From positions 62,001 to 126,000 of the forward strand of contig NZ_ABCP01000002.1 in the NCBI RefSeq assembly GCF_000170835.1: a stretch of 64,000 nucleotides of DNA, read 5' to 3'. The stretch comes from Marinobacter algicola DG893 (lineage in GTDB: Bacteria > Pseudomonadota > Gammaproteobacteria > Pseudomonadales > Oleiphilaceae). Under the pieces are notes generated by a model. That model was not told where the DNA came from, ran no database searches, and was given only the letters and a program-made list of their open reading frames with translations. This document shows, piece by piece, positions 9,055 to 18,890 of the stretch (the stretch's first letter is position 1; each line of letters opens with the position of its first letter). The translations under genes were made by a program, and so were the position numbers.

Positions 9055-10968
9055 TCAAGCGCCGTCCAGTTCCCGCAGAGCGGCGAGGAACGTCTCCCCG
9101 TATTTTTCGAGCTTTGCCGCACCCACGCCATTTATCTCAGCCATTTCGGAAAGGCTGTTCGGCTTTTTGTCCAGGATTTCAAACAGCGTGGCATCGTGGA
9201 AAATCACGTAGGGCGGCACGCCTTTCTCATCCGCCAGCGACTTGCGGCAGGCGCGCAGCGCCTCCCAGCCAGGTTTGTCCGTGATCTGGTCCGCAATCCT
9301 GCGGCGGCCGGATCCTGATGATCCACGGCCGCTGGAGGCCTTCACAACGGGATCCTTGCGTAATTGGATAGCCACTTCGCCCTTCAGTAGCGGGCGGCAT
9401 TGCTCCGTGAGTTGCAGCGCTCCATAGCCTTCCGGATCAGCCCTCAGGTAACCATTGGCCACCAACTGACGGAACACGGACTTCCAGTCGTTCGCAGACA
9501 ACTCGGTACCGATGCCGTAGGTTGATACAGTCTGATGACCGGACTGCAGGATACGTTCGTTTTCAGAACCACGTAACACATCAATCAAATACGTCACCCC
9601 GAAACGTTGGCCGGTTCTGAACACGCACGAGAGCGCCTTCTGAACGGCAACCTTGCCGTCCCAGGTTTCCGGCGGGTTCAGGCAGGTGTCACAGTTCCCG
9701 CAGGGTTGTTCAAGGGTGTCGCCGAAATATCGCAGCAACACCTGTCGCCGGCAACTTGTTACTTCGCACAGCCCCAGCATGGCGTCCAGCTTCTGACGTT
9801 CAACACGTTTGAAGTGGTCATTGCCCATGGAGCCTTCGAGCATCTGCCGTAGTTTGATCACGTCCTGAAGGCCGTAGACCATCCAGGCGGTCGAGGGCTT
9901 GCCGTCACGACCAGCTCGGCCGGTTTCCTGATAGTAGGCTTCCAGGCTTTTGGGAAGGTCCAGGTGGGCGACAAACCGTACATCGGGTTTATCGATGCCC
10001 ATGCCAAAAGCAATAGTGGCCACGATGATGACGCCATCCTCGCGAAGGAAGCGTTCCTGATGCCGCGCACGATCAATGGCATTGAGGCCCGCATGATAGG
10101 GCAGAGCGGTGTAGCCTTTGTCACTGAGCAACTTCGCTGTGTTGTCGACTTTATTGCGGGAAAGGCAGTAAACGATGCCACAGTCGCCATCATGCTCCGC
10201 TTTAATGAAATCCAGTAATTGTTTGTTCGCATTGGTTTTTGGTGAAATTCTGTACTGGATATTCGGGCGGTCGAAACCACTGATAAAATGTCGCGCATCG
10301 GTCAGGGAAAGCCGTTCAGCAATTTCCTTCCGGGTGCGTTCGTCAGCGGTAGCCGTGAGGGCGATACGGGGGACGTCCGGGAATTCATGGGCCAACCGGC
10401 TTAGCTCCAGGTAGTCGGAGCGGAAATCATGGCCCCACTGGGACACACAGTGAGCTTCGTCGATGGCAAACAGCGAAATGGACGCATGATGCAGCAAGTC
10501 CAGTGTGCGAGGCTGGATTAACCGTTCAGGCGCGCAGTAGAGCAAGTCCAGTTCGCCCGTCATAAGGGCGTTTTCAGTATCCCGAGCCTGTTCGAAGTCC
10601 ATGGTGGAGTTCAGGAACGCGGCCTTGACGCCCAGCTCTTTCAGCGCCGCCACTTGGTCCTGCATCAGTGCAATCAGTGGTGATATGACGATAGCTGTTC
10701 CAGCGCGCACCAGTGCTGGTACCTGATAACAGAGGGACTTACCACCGCCGGTGGGCATCAACACCAATGCATCACCGCCGTTAACCAGTTCGCGGATAAT
10801 ATCGCCCTGCAAGGGCCGGAAGGTCTCGTAACCGAAAACACGATGTAGGACTTCTTCCGGGTCCTGGTCGGAAACGCGGGGGCGCTCTGTGCTGAGTTGT
10901 GCAAAATCCATGACTTGGCCAGCGGTGTTGGTTGAGGGTAAAGGATGCCGTTCTGACAGGCGGGCCAT
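9055..10968 (-). CDS. recQ: ATP-dependent DNA helicase RecQ
   Basis: The 637-aa SF2 3'-5' helicase acts in recombination and fork repair. Walker A is [10 protein letters not shown] at residues 71-80, the DEAH box is in [16 protein letters not shown] near 168, and motif VI is [11 protein letters not shown] four-Cys zinc site spans CEVTSCRR and CGNCDTC. A winged-helix RQC region follows, then a C-terminal HRDC domain ending in [12 protein letters not shown]. The true start may be the Met at 10911 (MDFAQ), since the first 19 residues are unlike the family. It is convergent with the thioesterase-like gene. Confidence 0.97.
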   Translation of the reverse strand: MARLSERHPLPSTNTAGQVMDFAQLSTERPRVSDQDPEEVLHRVFGYETFRPLQGDIIRELVNGGDALVLMPTGGGKSLCYQVPALVRAGTAIVISPLIALMQDQVAALKELGVKAAFLNSTMDFEQARDTENALMTGELDLLYCAPERLIQPRTLDLLHHASISLFAIDEAHCVSQWGHDFRSDYLELSRLAHEFPDVPRIALTATADERTRKEIAERLSLTDARHFISGFDRPNIQYRISPKTNANKQLLDFIKAEHDGDCGIVYCLSRNKVDNTAKLLSDKGYTALPYHAGLNAIDRARHQERFLREDGVIIVATIAFGMGIDKPDVRFVAHLDLPKSLEAYYQETGRAGRDGKPSTAWMVYGLQDVIKLRQMLEGSMGNDHFKRVERQKLDAMLGLCEVTSCRRQVLLRYFGDTLEQPCGNCDTCLNPPETWDGKVAVQKALSCVFRTGQRFGVTYLIDVLRGSENERILQSGHQTVSTYGIGTELSANDWKSVFRQLVANGYLRADPEGYGALQLTEQCRPLLKGEVAIQLRKDPVVKASSGRGSSGSGRRRIADQITDKPGWEALRACRKSLADEKGVPPYVIFHDATLFEILDKKPNSLSEMAEINGVGAAKLEKYGETFLAALRELDGA

Positions 10969-11061
10969 GATACCAGAAACCGGTCACGGAATCGGCGGAG
11001 ACAAACAAACCTTATAAACGCTACAATGCGCCTTTTTTCTGCACCAACAAACAGGAACTCC

Positions 11062-12273
11062 ATGCAGGAATTTGACGCCATCCGTCCCTACTCGGACGAG
11101 GAAACCGGAACCGCCATCAACAATCTGGTACGGGATCCGGAATTTCTTGACATGATTGGCCGCTTCAAATCGCCCACACTGGCCAAATGGGCACCCGCGA
11201 TGCTTCGGGTATGGGTAAAGCGCTGGCTGGCCAGCCACTTTGGCGGGATTACCCGCATCGACGACCTCCAGGCACGACTGTCGGGGTATGTTGGCGAACT
11301 GGTCGATCACACAACGACCCGCGTTACCCACAGCGGGCTGGATAACCTGGACAAGCAGACCGCTTATCTGTTCATTTCCAACCATCGCGACATCGTCTTC
11401 GACCCGATGGTGGTCAACTACCTGCTGTTTGCGAATGGTTTCAACACCACGCGTATTGCCATCGGCGACAACCTGCTGGCGAACCGCGTGTTTGCGGAAA
11501 TGATGCGGCTTAACAAGAGCTTTGTGGTTCGTCGCAGCATGACCAGCCCCCGAGAAATGCGGGACGCCTACATCATGCTTTCAGCGTTTATAAATCACAG
11601 TATCGAAAACAACGAGAGCATCTGGATTGCTCAGCGTGAAGGGCGCGCCAAAGACGGGCTGGATTTCACCGATCCCGCTATCGTCAAAATGTTCTACATG
11701 AGCCAGAAGAAAAGTGGGTTGGATTTCGGCGAAGCCATGAACAGGCTGCACATCGTTCCGGTCTCCATTGCCTACGAGTATGATCCCTGCGATATGGACA
11801 AGGCCCGAGAGCTCGAAACCCGCTCCCGCACGGGCAAGTACATTAAGGCCGAAGGCGAGGATACTAACCAGATAATGCGCGGGCTCACGGGGTTCAAGGG
11901 CCACGTGCACGTGCATTTCGGAGCACCCATCGCGGATGCCGAAAACACGCCTAAGGAACTGGCTGCCCGGATCGATCGGGAGATGCATGCCAATTATCAC
12001 TTGCACACGTCCAACCTGGTGGCCTATCAGCAAAGAGGCATTCATCCTGATTCACACGCCAGCAGAGACTCTGTAAGCGATGCGGTGGTGACGGCAGAGG
12101 CCTGGTCAGCGGCGGAAATAGAAGCCGCCGAGGCGGAGATGGAGCGTCGACTTGATGCCTGCGACCCGGCGATTCGGCCCTATCTGCTGGATATGTACGC
12201 CAACCCGGTGGTCACGGCGCTTGAAGCTCACAATGGCAACGGCTCGACGGATACACCAACGGAACACCCCTGA
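11062..12273 (+). CDS. PlsC/GPAT-type glycerophospholipid acyltransferase
   Basis: The 403-aa protein carries the acyltransferase motifs of the LPLAT superfamily: NHRDIVFD (HX4D, catalytic His near 108) and the substrate motif QREGRAKDG near 193. It is longer than ordinary PlsC, with an N-terminal helical extension and an acidic C-terminal tail. Closest by look are '1-acyl-sn-glycerol-3-phosphate acyltransferases' of marine gammaproteobacteria, which probably remodel membrane lipid. An upstream ATG at 11026 is less likely because CAGGAAC precedes 11062. Confidence 0.88.
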   Translation: MQEFDAIRPYSDEETGTAINNLVRDPEFLDMIGRFKSPTLAKWAPAMLRVWVKRWLASHFGGITRIDDLQARLSGYVGELVDHTTTRVTHSGLDNLDKQTAYLFISNHRDIVFDPMVVNYLLFANGFNTTRIAIGDNLLANRVFAEMMRLNKSFVVRRSMTSPREMRDAYIMLSAFINHSIENNESIWIAQREGRAKDGLDFTDPAIVKMFYMSQKKSGLDFGEAMNRLHIVPVSIAYEYDPCDMDKARELETRSRTGKYIKAEGEDTNQIMRGLTGFKGHVHVHFGAPIADAENTPKELAARIDREMHANYHLHTSNLVAYQQRGIHPDSHASRDSVSDAVVTAEAWSAAEIEAAEAEMERRLDACDPAIRPYLLDMYANPVVTALEAHNGNGSTDTPTEHP

Positions 12274-12288
12274 TACCCGAGGTATTTT

Positions 12289-12948
12289 GTGCAAGAACTT
12301 CAATATATCGAATTGGAAACCAATCCCAATCCTACTGCCGCCGTTATCTGGCTGCATGGCCTTGGAGCCAGTGGCCATGATTTCGAGCCGGTAGTGCCGG
12401 AGCTGGGGCTGCCCGACAATGCCGCTGTTCGGTTCATTTTCCCTCACGCCCCCAACATGCCGGTCACCATTAACGGTGGAATGACGATGCCAGCCTGGTA
12501 TGACATCAAGGCAATGGATATTGACCGGGTGGTCGACACCGATCAGTTGATGGCCTCGTCAGACGCGGTTGCAAAACTGGTGGACCGGGAAATTGAGCGT
12601 GGCGTGAAGAGCGAGAACATTGTGATTGCCGGGTTTTCCCAGGGGGGCGCCGTGGCCTACGAGCTTGGGTTGAGCTATCCGAAGCGCCTGGCGGGCATTA
12701 TTGCCCTTTCAACATACTTTGCCACTGCGAAGACTGTTAAGTGCTCAGAGGCGAATCGTGATATCCCGATCCGGATCTATCATGGCACCTTTGACCCCAT
12801 GGTACCGGAGGCCCTGGGCCGGCAAAGCGTGGAAAAGCTGCAGGACATGGGGTTTGAACCCACGTATGAGACCTATCCGATGGAACACAGCGTGTGCATG
12901 GAAGAGATCGTGGATATCGGCAAGTTCCTTCGCGTTAACGTACTGTAA
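12289..12948 (+). CDS. Phospholipase/carboxylesterase family alpha/beta hydrolase
   Basis: The 219-aa serine hydrolase of the EstB-like carboxylesterase family has a complete triad: Ser in AGFSQGGA near 117, Asp in HGTFDPMVP near 169, and His in PMEHSVCME near 200. The oxyanion segment is WLHGLGASGHDF. It starts with GTG, preceded by CGAGG, 15 bases after the acyltransferase stop, so the two are probably one operon linked to lipid turnover. The natural substrate is unknown. Confidence 0.92.
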   Translation: MQELQYIELETNPNPTAAVIWLHGLGASGHDFEPVVPELGLPDNAAVRFIFPHAPNMPVTINGGMTMPAWYDIKAMDIDRVVDTDQLMASSDAVAKLVDREIERGVKSENIVIAGFSQGGAVAYELGLSYPKRLAGIIALSTYFATAKTVKCSEANRDIPIRIYHGTFDPMVPEALGRQSVEKLQDMGFEPTYETYPMEHSVCMEEIVDIGKFLRVNVL

Positions 12949-12968
12949 AGCTCGCCTGACGTTCGATT

Positions 12969-13010
12969 GGCGAAGCCTAAGCAGGGCAGGTTGCCTCGCT
13001 TAGCTTCGCC
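12969..13010. terminator. Inverted repeat between convergent genes
   Basis: GGCGAAGCCTAAGC at 12969-12982 pairs with GCTTAGCTTCGCC at 12998-13010, with one bulge, across a 15-base loop. It sits between the carboxylesterase stop and the trkH stop. No clear T-run follows on either strand, so a transcription-end role is only inferred. Confidence 0.45.
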
Positions 13011-14499
13011 AGAACGCTGGTGAAAGCACAATTACCACGCTCAGTATTTCCAGACGCCCCATCAGCATACCCACCGATAGAATCCATTTGGCAAGCTCCG
13101 GGAGCGGTGCAAAGGTGCCCGCTGGCCCAATTGTGTCGCCGAGCGCCGGGCCAACGTTGGTCAGCACGGTGAGTGCTCCGGACAGGCTGGTGATAAAGTC
13201 CAACTGCAGAGCTGCCAGCGCGACCGTTATGATCAGCAGGCACAACAGAAAGATAAAGGTGTAGGCAATCATTGAAGCGATAATTTCGTCGCTGACCGCG
13301 CGGCCATTATAGTTGCGGGTGAATACGGCCCTGGGATGCAGCAGCCGCATCAGCTGCTCCCTCAGTACGATCAATGAGAGCTGGAAGCGGAACACTTTCA
13401 TGCCCCCGGCTGTTGAGCCGGAGCACCCGCCGATAAACATCAGAAAGAAAAACAGCACAAACGCAAGTGGGCCCCACGCAGAGTAATCTTCCGAGGCATA
13501 GCCGGTTGTCGTGACCACAGACGTGACATTGAAGAGCGTCGACACGTAGCCGTTAACGAGGTCGAACTCCACTGGAGAAACGTACCAGCGGTAAAGAGTC
13601 AGTAAGGCAGGTACCACCAGCAGGATGGTCACGAACAGCCGCACCTGCTGATCCCTGAACAGCACGCCGTGCTGGCCATGCATTTCCCGGACAAAAAGAA
13701 AGAACGGCATGCTGCCGATCATCATGAACAGGGTGGCTTCCAACAGAATCAGGTTGGAGTCGAACTTGCCCATGGACAAGTCGGATGTGGAGAAGCCGCC
13801 GGTCGCAATACTCGTCAGGCCATGGTTGAATGCGTCAAACAGGCTCATACCGGACAACCAATAGGTCGTTACCGCAAGCACCGAAAACGCCACGTAAACC
13901 AACAGCAGGCCACGACTGAGGGTTTTCATTCGCGGCAGGGCCTTGTCAGTCCATTCTGAAGATTCCGTTGCAAAAAGCCGCATGCCGCCCACGCGGAGGA
14001 AGGGCAATACGGCAACGAACATGCCGATGATCCCGATGCCACCAATCCATTGCAGTACAGAGCGCCAGAGCAGTAGGTCCTGATCCACGGTGTCCAGGCC
14101 GGTAAGCACCGTGGCTCCGGTGGTGGTGATGCCGGATGTGCCTTCGAAAAAGGCCTCGCCGAGGGTGAGCCCCAGATCACTGAGATAGAACGGGAGCGAG
14201 GAGAGCAGGGCGATAATAAACCAGCTGGAGACGGTCAGCACGAACATGTAGCGGGGCTTCAGGTCTCGTGCCTGGCGGTAGGTCGCGAGAATGCCCAGCA
14301 GCCCCGTGCCAAAACAGATAGCCGCAGACTCCGCAAACGCCATGGCATTCGGCGATTCAGAAGTTACGAGAAGAAGCACAGGTAAGGTCATGAAAATACT
14401 AAGAAGTATAAACATGACGCTCATGATAAAGATTACGGGGTTCAGGTTTCTCAAAGGACGCTCTAGCCGGCTGAACAGAGAGACGGCGTCAGAATACAT
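13000..14499 (-). CDS. trkH: Trk/Ktr-type potassium transporter membrane subunit TrkH
   Basis: The 499-aa polytopic membrane protein has four pore-loop repeats that form the K+ selectivity filter. Three Gly-containing loops are visible around GITTTGATVLTG, SIATGGFSTSD and VVTTTGYASED, and the fourth is VLTNVGPALGD. It takes up potassium together with the cytoplasmic NAD(H)/ATP-binding TrkA, which is not in this window. The gene stands alone, convergent with the carboxylesterase. The start could be a few codons off, as no strong ribosome site is visible. Confidence 0.93.
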   Translation of the reverse strand: MYSDAVSLFSRLERPLRNLNPVIFIMSVMFILLSIFMTLPVLLLVTSESPNAMAFAESAAICFGTGLLGILATYRQARDLKPRYMFVLTVSSWFIIALLSSLPFYLSDLGLTLGEAFFEGTSGITTTGATVLTGLDTVDQDLLLWRSVLQWIGGIGIIGMFVAVLPFLRVGGMRLFATESSEWTDKALPRMKTLSRGLLLVYVAFSVLAVTTYWLSGMSLFDAFNHGLTSIATGGFSTSDLSMGKFDSNLILLEATLFMMIGSMPFFLFVREMHGQHGVLFRDQQVRLFVTILLVVPALLTLYRWYVSPVEFDLVNGYVSTLFNVTSVVTTTGYASEDYSAWGPLAFVLFFFLMFIGGCSGSTAGGMKVFRFQLSLIVLREQLMRLLHPRAVFTRNYNGRAVSDEIIASMIAYTFIFLLCLLIITVALAALQLDFITSLSGALTVLTNVGPALGDTIGPAGTFAPLPELAKWILSVGMLMGRLEILSVVIVLSPAFWRS

Positions 14500-14666
14500 G
14501 CGGCTTGGGGCTTTCGCAAGGTGGAACCCGCAGTGTGTCAGGGTCTTACAGGTACATTAAATCACTGTAAATTCCGCGTAAATAAGGATCCGAACGCTGG
14601 TGTTTGTCGTCAGCCTGATGCAACTTCGAATTGTGAGTTCGGTTTGAAACCGGAAGGAGAATTCAA

Positions 14667-15212
14667 ATGAAAAAGTCGATTGCATTGATGCTTGGTCTTT
14701 CTGCAGCGCCGCTGATGGCGGTCTCCCAAAGCGCCTTCGCTGATGTCTACAAGTCAGGTGGTGGTAGCCTTTATGCGGGCCTGAACTACAGCTTTATCAA
14801 TATCGAAAACGGCAGTGACGACGTTGACGTTGGTACGCTGTCCGCGAAGGTGGGTGGCCTGGTGTCGCCTTTCTTTGGGCTCGAAGCCCGTGCTGGGTTT
14901 GGCGTGGACGATGATCGCATTGGCGGCGTCGATTATTCGCTGGACAATTTCTTCGGCGGCTACGCCACGCTGAATCTGGCGAACGAATCACCCGCAACGC
15001 CTTACGTTATTTTCGGTGTAACCCGGGTTGAAGTGGAAGCGAAGTCGTTCCTGGGTACCACCACCGAGGACGAGTCGGACTTTTCCTATGGCGCTGGTGT
15101 GAATGTTGAGCTTGCACCGGAAGTGTCTGGCAACGTGGAATACATGCGTTACTATGACAAAGACGGCTCCACCGTAGACGGTCTGGGCCTGGGCGTCACC
15201 TTCAACTTCTGA
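14667..15212 (+). CDS. Outer-membrane beta-barrel protein (OmpA-like N-domain type)
   Basis: The 181-aa protein has a signal peptide with a cleavage-like site after SQSAFA and alternating beta-strand sequence (LYAGLNYSFINIE, FFGLEARAGFGVD). It ends in Phe (GLGVTFNF), the usual barrel-insertion signal. This matches small 8-stranded outer-membrane barrels. A very good AAGGAGA ribosome site precedes the ATG. The specific role is unknown. Confidence 0.88.
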   Translation: MKKSIALMLGLSAAPLMAVSQSAFADVYKSGGGSLYAGLNYSFINIENGSDDVDVGTLSAKVGGLVSPFFGLEARAGFGVDDDRIGGVDYSLDNFFGGYATLNLANESPATPYVIFGVTRVEVEAKSFLGTTTEDESDFSYGAGVNVELAPEVSGNVEYMRYYDKDGSTVDGLGLGVTFNF

Positions 15213-15254
15213 TCGGAGCGCTCGACAGCTTTCGCATGACTATCGGGAGCCAAT

Positions 15255-15836
15255 TTGAACCACCTTGCCCATCTTTTTCTCGCTCCGGATTCCCCCAAGG
15301 CTCGTGTGGGCAGCCTGCTGGGGGACTTCGCGAGAGGCATTGTGCCGGGCGAACTGCCCCGGGAAGTGAGGGTGGGGCTGCAGCATCACAGGGCGGTGGA
15401 TGCGTTTACCGACCAGCATCCGCAAGTCATTGCAAGCAAGCGGTTGTTCTCCCCTCAGCGCCGACGTTTCTCGGGTGTGGCGCTGGATATCCTCTACGAT
15501 CACTACCTGTTAAGAAACTGGCAACGCTTTAGTCATGTGAATTCCGATACCTTTGTCGATCAGGTCTATCGGGAACTCGATGAAAACGCGTCGTTGATGC
15601 CTGACAAAATGCAGAGGGTGACTCGGCAGATCGTTCTCCACGACTGGTTCCGCTCATACCAGGACATTGACAACATTGGGTATGCTCTGGACCGGGTCGC
15701 CAATCGCATACGGTTCAGGAATGCGTTCAGCGGAATCATCGAGGAGATCAAAGCCCACGACCAGGAACTCGAACACAGGTTCCTCAGCTTTTTCCCTGAA
15801 CTCAAACACTTTGCCACAAAGGATTTTGAATGTTGA
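15255..15836 (+). CDS. acpH: Acyl carrier protein phosphodiesterase
   Basis: The 193-aa DUF479 protein is related to E. coli AcpH, which removes the 4'-phosphopantetheine arm from ACP. The N-terminus MNHLAHLFLA and SLLGDFARG are family hallmarks of the HD-like metal site. It starts at TTG (15255), because this gives the conserved N-terminus and GGGAG lies just upstream. Its stop overlaps the start of the next gene. Confidence 0.9.
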   Translation: MNHLAHLFLAPDSPKARVGSLLGDFARGIVPGELPREVRVGLQHHRAVDAFTDQHPQVIASKRLFSPQRRRFSGVALDILYDHYLLRNWQRFSHVNSDTFVDQVYRELDENASLMPDKMQRVTRQIVLHDWFRSYQDIDNIGYALDRVANRIRFRNAFSGIIEEIKAHDQELEHRFLSFFPELKHFATKDFEC

Positions 15837-16426
15837 CGGACTCCAAGAGATACGTTGTCGCTGCGCTTTTCGCGTTCCTGATCCCCTCCATCGCCATGGC
15901 TGAGAGCAGCAGTAATGAAAACGCTGTGCCCGAGCGACTTGGCTTTGTTGAATGGCTTGTGCTCGAGGGCACGGGCCTACGCATGAAGGCCCGGCTGGAC
16001 ACCGGGGCCAAAACCTCTTCACTGCATGCCGTCAATGTTGAGCCGTTCATGAAAGGTGATGAAGAATGGGTCAGTTTCCAGTTGCCGCTGGCTGACCACC
16101 AGGATGAGGACGACGCCGACGGCAAGAATCTGGAAGAGGTGATTCTGGAGTTCAGCCTGCCTGTTGAGCGTACGGTTAAGATCAAGCGCAAGGGCGCACC
16201 CTCGCAGCGCCGGTTTGTGGTGGTTATGGACTTCTGCATTGCCGGTACCAGTCATAAAACTGAGTTCTCACTCACGGACCGTGGGAAGTTTTCCTATCCG
16301 GCGTTGTTGGGTCGACGGTTCATGCGCGACGACAATATCCTGATTGATTCGGCGGACGCCTTCATCGCGAAGCAGGACTGCGAGTACAAAAATCTGGCCG
16401 ATGTTGCTGAAGAGCAGGCTGGGTGA
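15830..16426 (+). CDS. Retropepsin-like ATP-dependent zinc protease family protein, periplasmic
   Basis: The 198-aa protein belongs to the family named 'ATP-dependent zinc protease' or RimK-linked (pfam05618), which looks like a pepsin/retropepsin-type aspartic protease. The catalytic motif ARLDTGAKTSSLHA puts Asp near residue 56, and a second conserved patch is PALLGRRFM. A signal peptide ending IPSIAMA suggests export. It overlaps acpH by 7 bp and is probably co-transcribed. Confidence 0.85.
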   Translation: MLTDSKRYVVAALFAFLIPSIAMAESSSNENAVPERLGFVEWLVLEGTGLRMKARLDTGAKTSSLHAVNVEPFMKGDEEWVSFQLPLADHQDEDDADGKNLEEVILEFSLPVERTVKIKRKGAPSQRRFVVVMDFCIAGTSHKTEFSLTDRGKFSYPALLGRRFMRDDNILIDSADAFIAKQDCEYKNLADVAEEQAG

Positions 16427-16438
16427 GTTGTTTGTAAA

Positions 16439-16474
16439 GTCTGCGTATAGACAAAATGTAGCTATAAGTCTACA
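16439..16474. promoter_or_regulatory. Two inverted repeats upstream of the Xre/RES pair
   Basis: GTCTGCGTATAGAC (16439-16452) and TGTAGCTATAAGTCTACA (16457-16474) are adjacent imperfect palindromes about 50 bp before the antitoxin start. Such paired operators are usual for autoregulated toxin-antitoxin operons; binding by the antitoxin is inferred. Confidence 0.55.
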
Positions 16475-16525
16475 ATGATACCAAGTGTTAAGTGGGCGAG
16501 AGCCTGAAAAACAGTGGTGTCCGCT

Positions 16526-16927
16526 ATGAGTAACGCGCAGAAACTCGCAACCGTCCAAAAGAACAACGTCTCCGGCGTTGGCCTTAAAACCGTGTTTAAT
16601 ATTCTGGACCGTTGGGGCTGTACTCCCGAGCAGGTACAGAAAATCCTTCAGATCTCCCGCCCGGCGTACTATAAGTATCGTAAAGCGCCGGAGCAGGCGA
16701 GCCTGACCCATGACCAGATTGAACGTCTCAGTTATCTGGTCAACATCCATGGCTGCCTGCGGATGATCTTCGAGAACCCGAAGAACGTTTACGGCTTTAT
16801 GGCCCTGAAAAACGACAATCCGTACTTCAACGGCAAAAGTCCCCTTGAGATTATCAGTACGGGCCAGTTTGCTGCTTTGTATGAAACGTTCAGGCGTATC
16901 GATGTATTGCGCGGGGGGCTCTGGTGA
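16526..16927 (+). CDS. Xre/MbcA/ParS-type (DUF2384) antitoxin
   Basis: The 133-aa protein has an N-terminal helix-turn-helix region (LKTVFNILDRWGCTPEQVQK) and a C-terminal DUF2384 toxin-binding half (FMALKNDNPYFNGKSPLEII). This is the normal partner of RES-domain toxins. The ATG at 16526 gives the usual family length; two upstream GTG codons are less likely. Its stop overlaps the toxin GTG (GTGA), so synthesis of the two is coupled. Confidence 0.9.
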   Translation: MSNAQKLATVQKNNVSGVGLKTVFNILDRWGCTPEQVQKILQISRPAYYKYRKAPEQASLTHDQIERLSYLVNIHGCLRMIFENPKNVYGFMALKNDNPYFNGKSPLEIISTGQFAALYETFRRIDVLRGGLW

Positions 16928-17616
16928 GTCAGGAACTGCCGCCAACGATCACACCCGAGAGCATTACCGGGTTTCGCCTGATCAACTCGAGGTTTCCGCC
17001 CATCAGCCTGTTTGATGATGTGGCGGACGAAGATGAGTTTGATGCGCTCTACGAACTTCAAACGCTCACCAACCCCCGTCTTCAGACCGAGTTGGGTAAT
17101 CTCAACCTGATCCGCAAAGCGGAGATCCCGTTCGGAATCCCTGGCTGCTCCTACGCCACCGGCCCGTTTACCCATGTAAACCCCGAAGGCAGCCGCTTCA
17201 GCGATGGCCAGTACGGTGTTCTGTATATGGGGGAGAGCATCGATACAGCAATAGCGGAGGTGGCCTATCACCAGTCACGCTACTGGCAGGGCGTTCACGG
17301 TTTGGACTACGACCGGCTGGTGTTCCGGGGGCTAAAGTGCAAGGTAGGGACGATGACCCTGCACGACGCCACGACCCTCTCCTTTGGGGACACTATCTAC
17401 GATGCTGACAGCTACGCTGCTTCACGGAGTTATGGTCGCAGGCTCTACAGGGCAGGCTCGGAAGGGCTTCGGTATCACTCTGTTCGAAAACCCGGCGATA
17501 CCTGCTGGGGATTATTCACTCCCAGGCACGTCCGCAGTGTTATCCAGACGGCGCATTTCGAGTTTATCTGGAACGGTGAGCAAATCAGCACGGTTAACAA
17601 ATTCACCAAGGCGTGA
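16924..17616 (+). CDS. RES-domain toxin (NAD+-depleting)
   Basis: The 230-aa protein carries the Arg, Glu and Ser motifs that name the RES fold. Visible landmarks are a GSRFSDGQYGVLYMGES segment, TAIAEVAYH, and a C-terminal GSEGLRYHSVR stretch. RES toxins degrade NAD+ by phosphorolysis or hydrolysis in characterised homologs (MbcT). The protein starts with GTG overlapping the antitoxin stop. It appears full-length. Confidence 0.92.
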   Translation: MSQELPPTITPESITGFRLINSRFPPISLFDDVADEDEFDALYELQTLTNPRLQTELGNLNLIRKAEIPFGIPGCSYATGPFTHVNPEGSRFSDGQYGVLYMGESIDTAIAEVAYHQSRYWQGVHGLDYDRLVFRGLKCKVGTMTLHDATTLSFGDTIYDADSYAASRSYGRRLYRAGSEGLRYHSVRKPGDTCWGLFTPRHVRSVIQTAHFEFIWNGEQISTVNKFTKA

Positions 17617-17624
17617 GAATACCG

Positions 17625-18509
17625 TTACGGTTTCCATTCACTGACGATCAAATCGAACAGTGCCCGCAATTCTGAACGTTCATAGTTTCGCACGCCGCAT
17701 ATCAGATTGAGGTTGGTGATCATCTCCGGATCATCAAAAATACGCACCCCTCCGCGGCTCTGTGATTGTTCCGCGAACTCCCGCTCCACAAGCCCAAACC
17801 CCATGCCGGATTTGACCATAACCACCGTGGAATACTCGTCGTCGGAACTGGTGGCCGCGTCGGAGAGGCTTGCCTGAGGGCCAAGCAGGTCCTTCATGAA
17901 ATCAAAAAACGGGCAGTCCCGGTTGGGCCAGACCCAGGGCAGGCGCCGACGTGACTCGAAGTCGGCTGGTAGGGTGTCGAGCTCCGTATCCGCAGGGCCA
18001 ACAACGGAAATACGCACTGGCGTGAGTGGCACCACCTTCAACCTCGGGTCCTCGCAGTTGCCATAGACATACCCCAGATCCAGCTCTTCCGAAAGCACTT
18101 GCTCGACAATCTGGGTTGACGCCCGGGTTTTCATTTCCAGGTTGAGGTGAGGGAGAGCGTCCGTCTTCCGGCGAAGCACTTCGTCTACACGAAGGTATTC
18201 AGGCGGAGAGTTCAGTCCAAGGCGGAGTGTTGCGTGGGGCACCGAACGCAAGGAAAGCGCAGTGTTACGTACATCTTCCACGGCGGTAAACACCTGGCGA
18301 ACGGGCATGAGCAAGCGCTCGCCAGCCGCGGTCAGGGACATTCCCTGTTTACTGCGCTCGAACAGCAGAACCTCGAACTCTTCCTCAAGCTGGCGAAGGT
18401 GCTCGCTCACCGCAGACGGTGTCGAATGACGACGAGCGGCCGCGCGAGTCAGATTGGCCTCTTCAGCCACCAGAAGAAAAGACTTGAGCCTGTCCAGCTT
18501 TATGTTCAT
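17625..18509 (-). CDS. LysR-family transcriptional regulator
   Basis: The 294-aa protein has an N-terminal winged HTH (about residues 1-60, LTRAAARRHSTPSAVSEHLRQ) and a periplasmic-binding-like effector domain. It is divergent from a DUF1127 gene about 100 bp away, which may be one of its targets. It converges with the RES toxin gene. The effector is unknown. Confidence 0.92.
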   Translation of the reverse strand: MNIKLDRLKSFLLVAEEANLTRAAARRHSTPSAVSEHLRQLEEEFEVLLFERSKQGMSLTAAGERLLMPVRQVFTAVEDVRNTALSLRSVPHATLRLGLNSPPEYLRVDEVLRRKTDALPHLNLEMKTRASTQIVEQVLSEELDLGYVYGNCEDPRLKVVPLTPVRISVVGPADTELDTLPADFESRRRLPWVWPNRDCPFFDFMKDLLGPQASLSDAATSSDDEYSTVVMVKSGMGFGLVEREFAEQSQSRGGVRIFDDPEMITNLNLICGVRNYERSELRALFDLIVSEWKP

Positions 18510-18612
18510 ATTTTTCGAACACCGGGTTCAAATAATGTCGATGGACGACCTGGTACGGCGGGTCGAGAATGGTTTCATTGTAGTCATCGTTCATATTTAA
18601 AGGAAGATGAAA

Positions 18613-18855
18613 ATGAAAGCCATCCTCGTCAATCAAACACTCAGACAAACACCATCGATTGCATGTGTTCCCTCAAAGAGCTCTTTCATGAGGCGAGCCA
18701 TCGCTGCTATCAAACGCTATGCGGGACGTTGGAGTCGCCGGTACCAATTGAGGCAGTCGCTGTATGAAATGGACACCAGGCTGGTCGAAAAAGACATAGG
18801 GTTGCCTCACGGCAGTCTGGTAGAGGAAGCGCACAAGCCATTCTGGCGGGAGTAG
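18613..18855 (+). CDS. DUF1127 small protein
   Basis: The 80-aa basic protein has a C-terminal DUF1127-type module (LYEMDTRLVEKDIGLPHGSL) ending in EAHKPFWRE. DUF1127 proteins affect RNA turnover, carbon metabolism or stress responses in alphaproteobacteria; no role is certain here. AAAGGA is well placed for the ATG at 18613 rather than the one at 18607. Confidence 0.72.
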   Translation: MKAILVNQTLRQTPSIACVPSKSSFMRRAIAAIKRYAGRWSRRYQLRQSLYEMDTRLVEKDIGLPHGSLVEEAHKPFWRE

Positions 18856-18861
18856 TCGTCA

Positions 18862-18890
18862 CGCTGAGCCTTGTTCACCAGGGCTCAGCG
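18862..18890. terminator. Strong hairpin between two convergent DUF1127 genes
   Basis: CGCTGAGCC at 18862-18870 pairs perfectly with GGCTCAGCG at 18882-18890 around an 11-base loop. It overlaps the stop of the reverse gene and follows the stop of the forward one. There is no long T-run, so termination is inferred. Confidence 0.55.
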
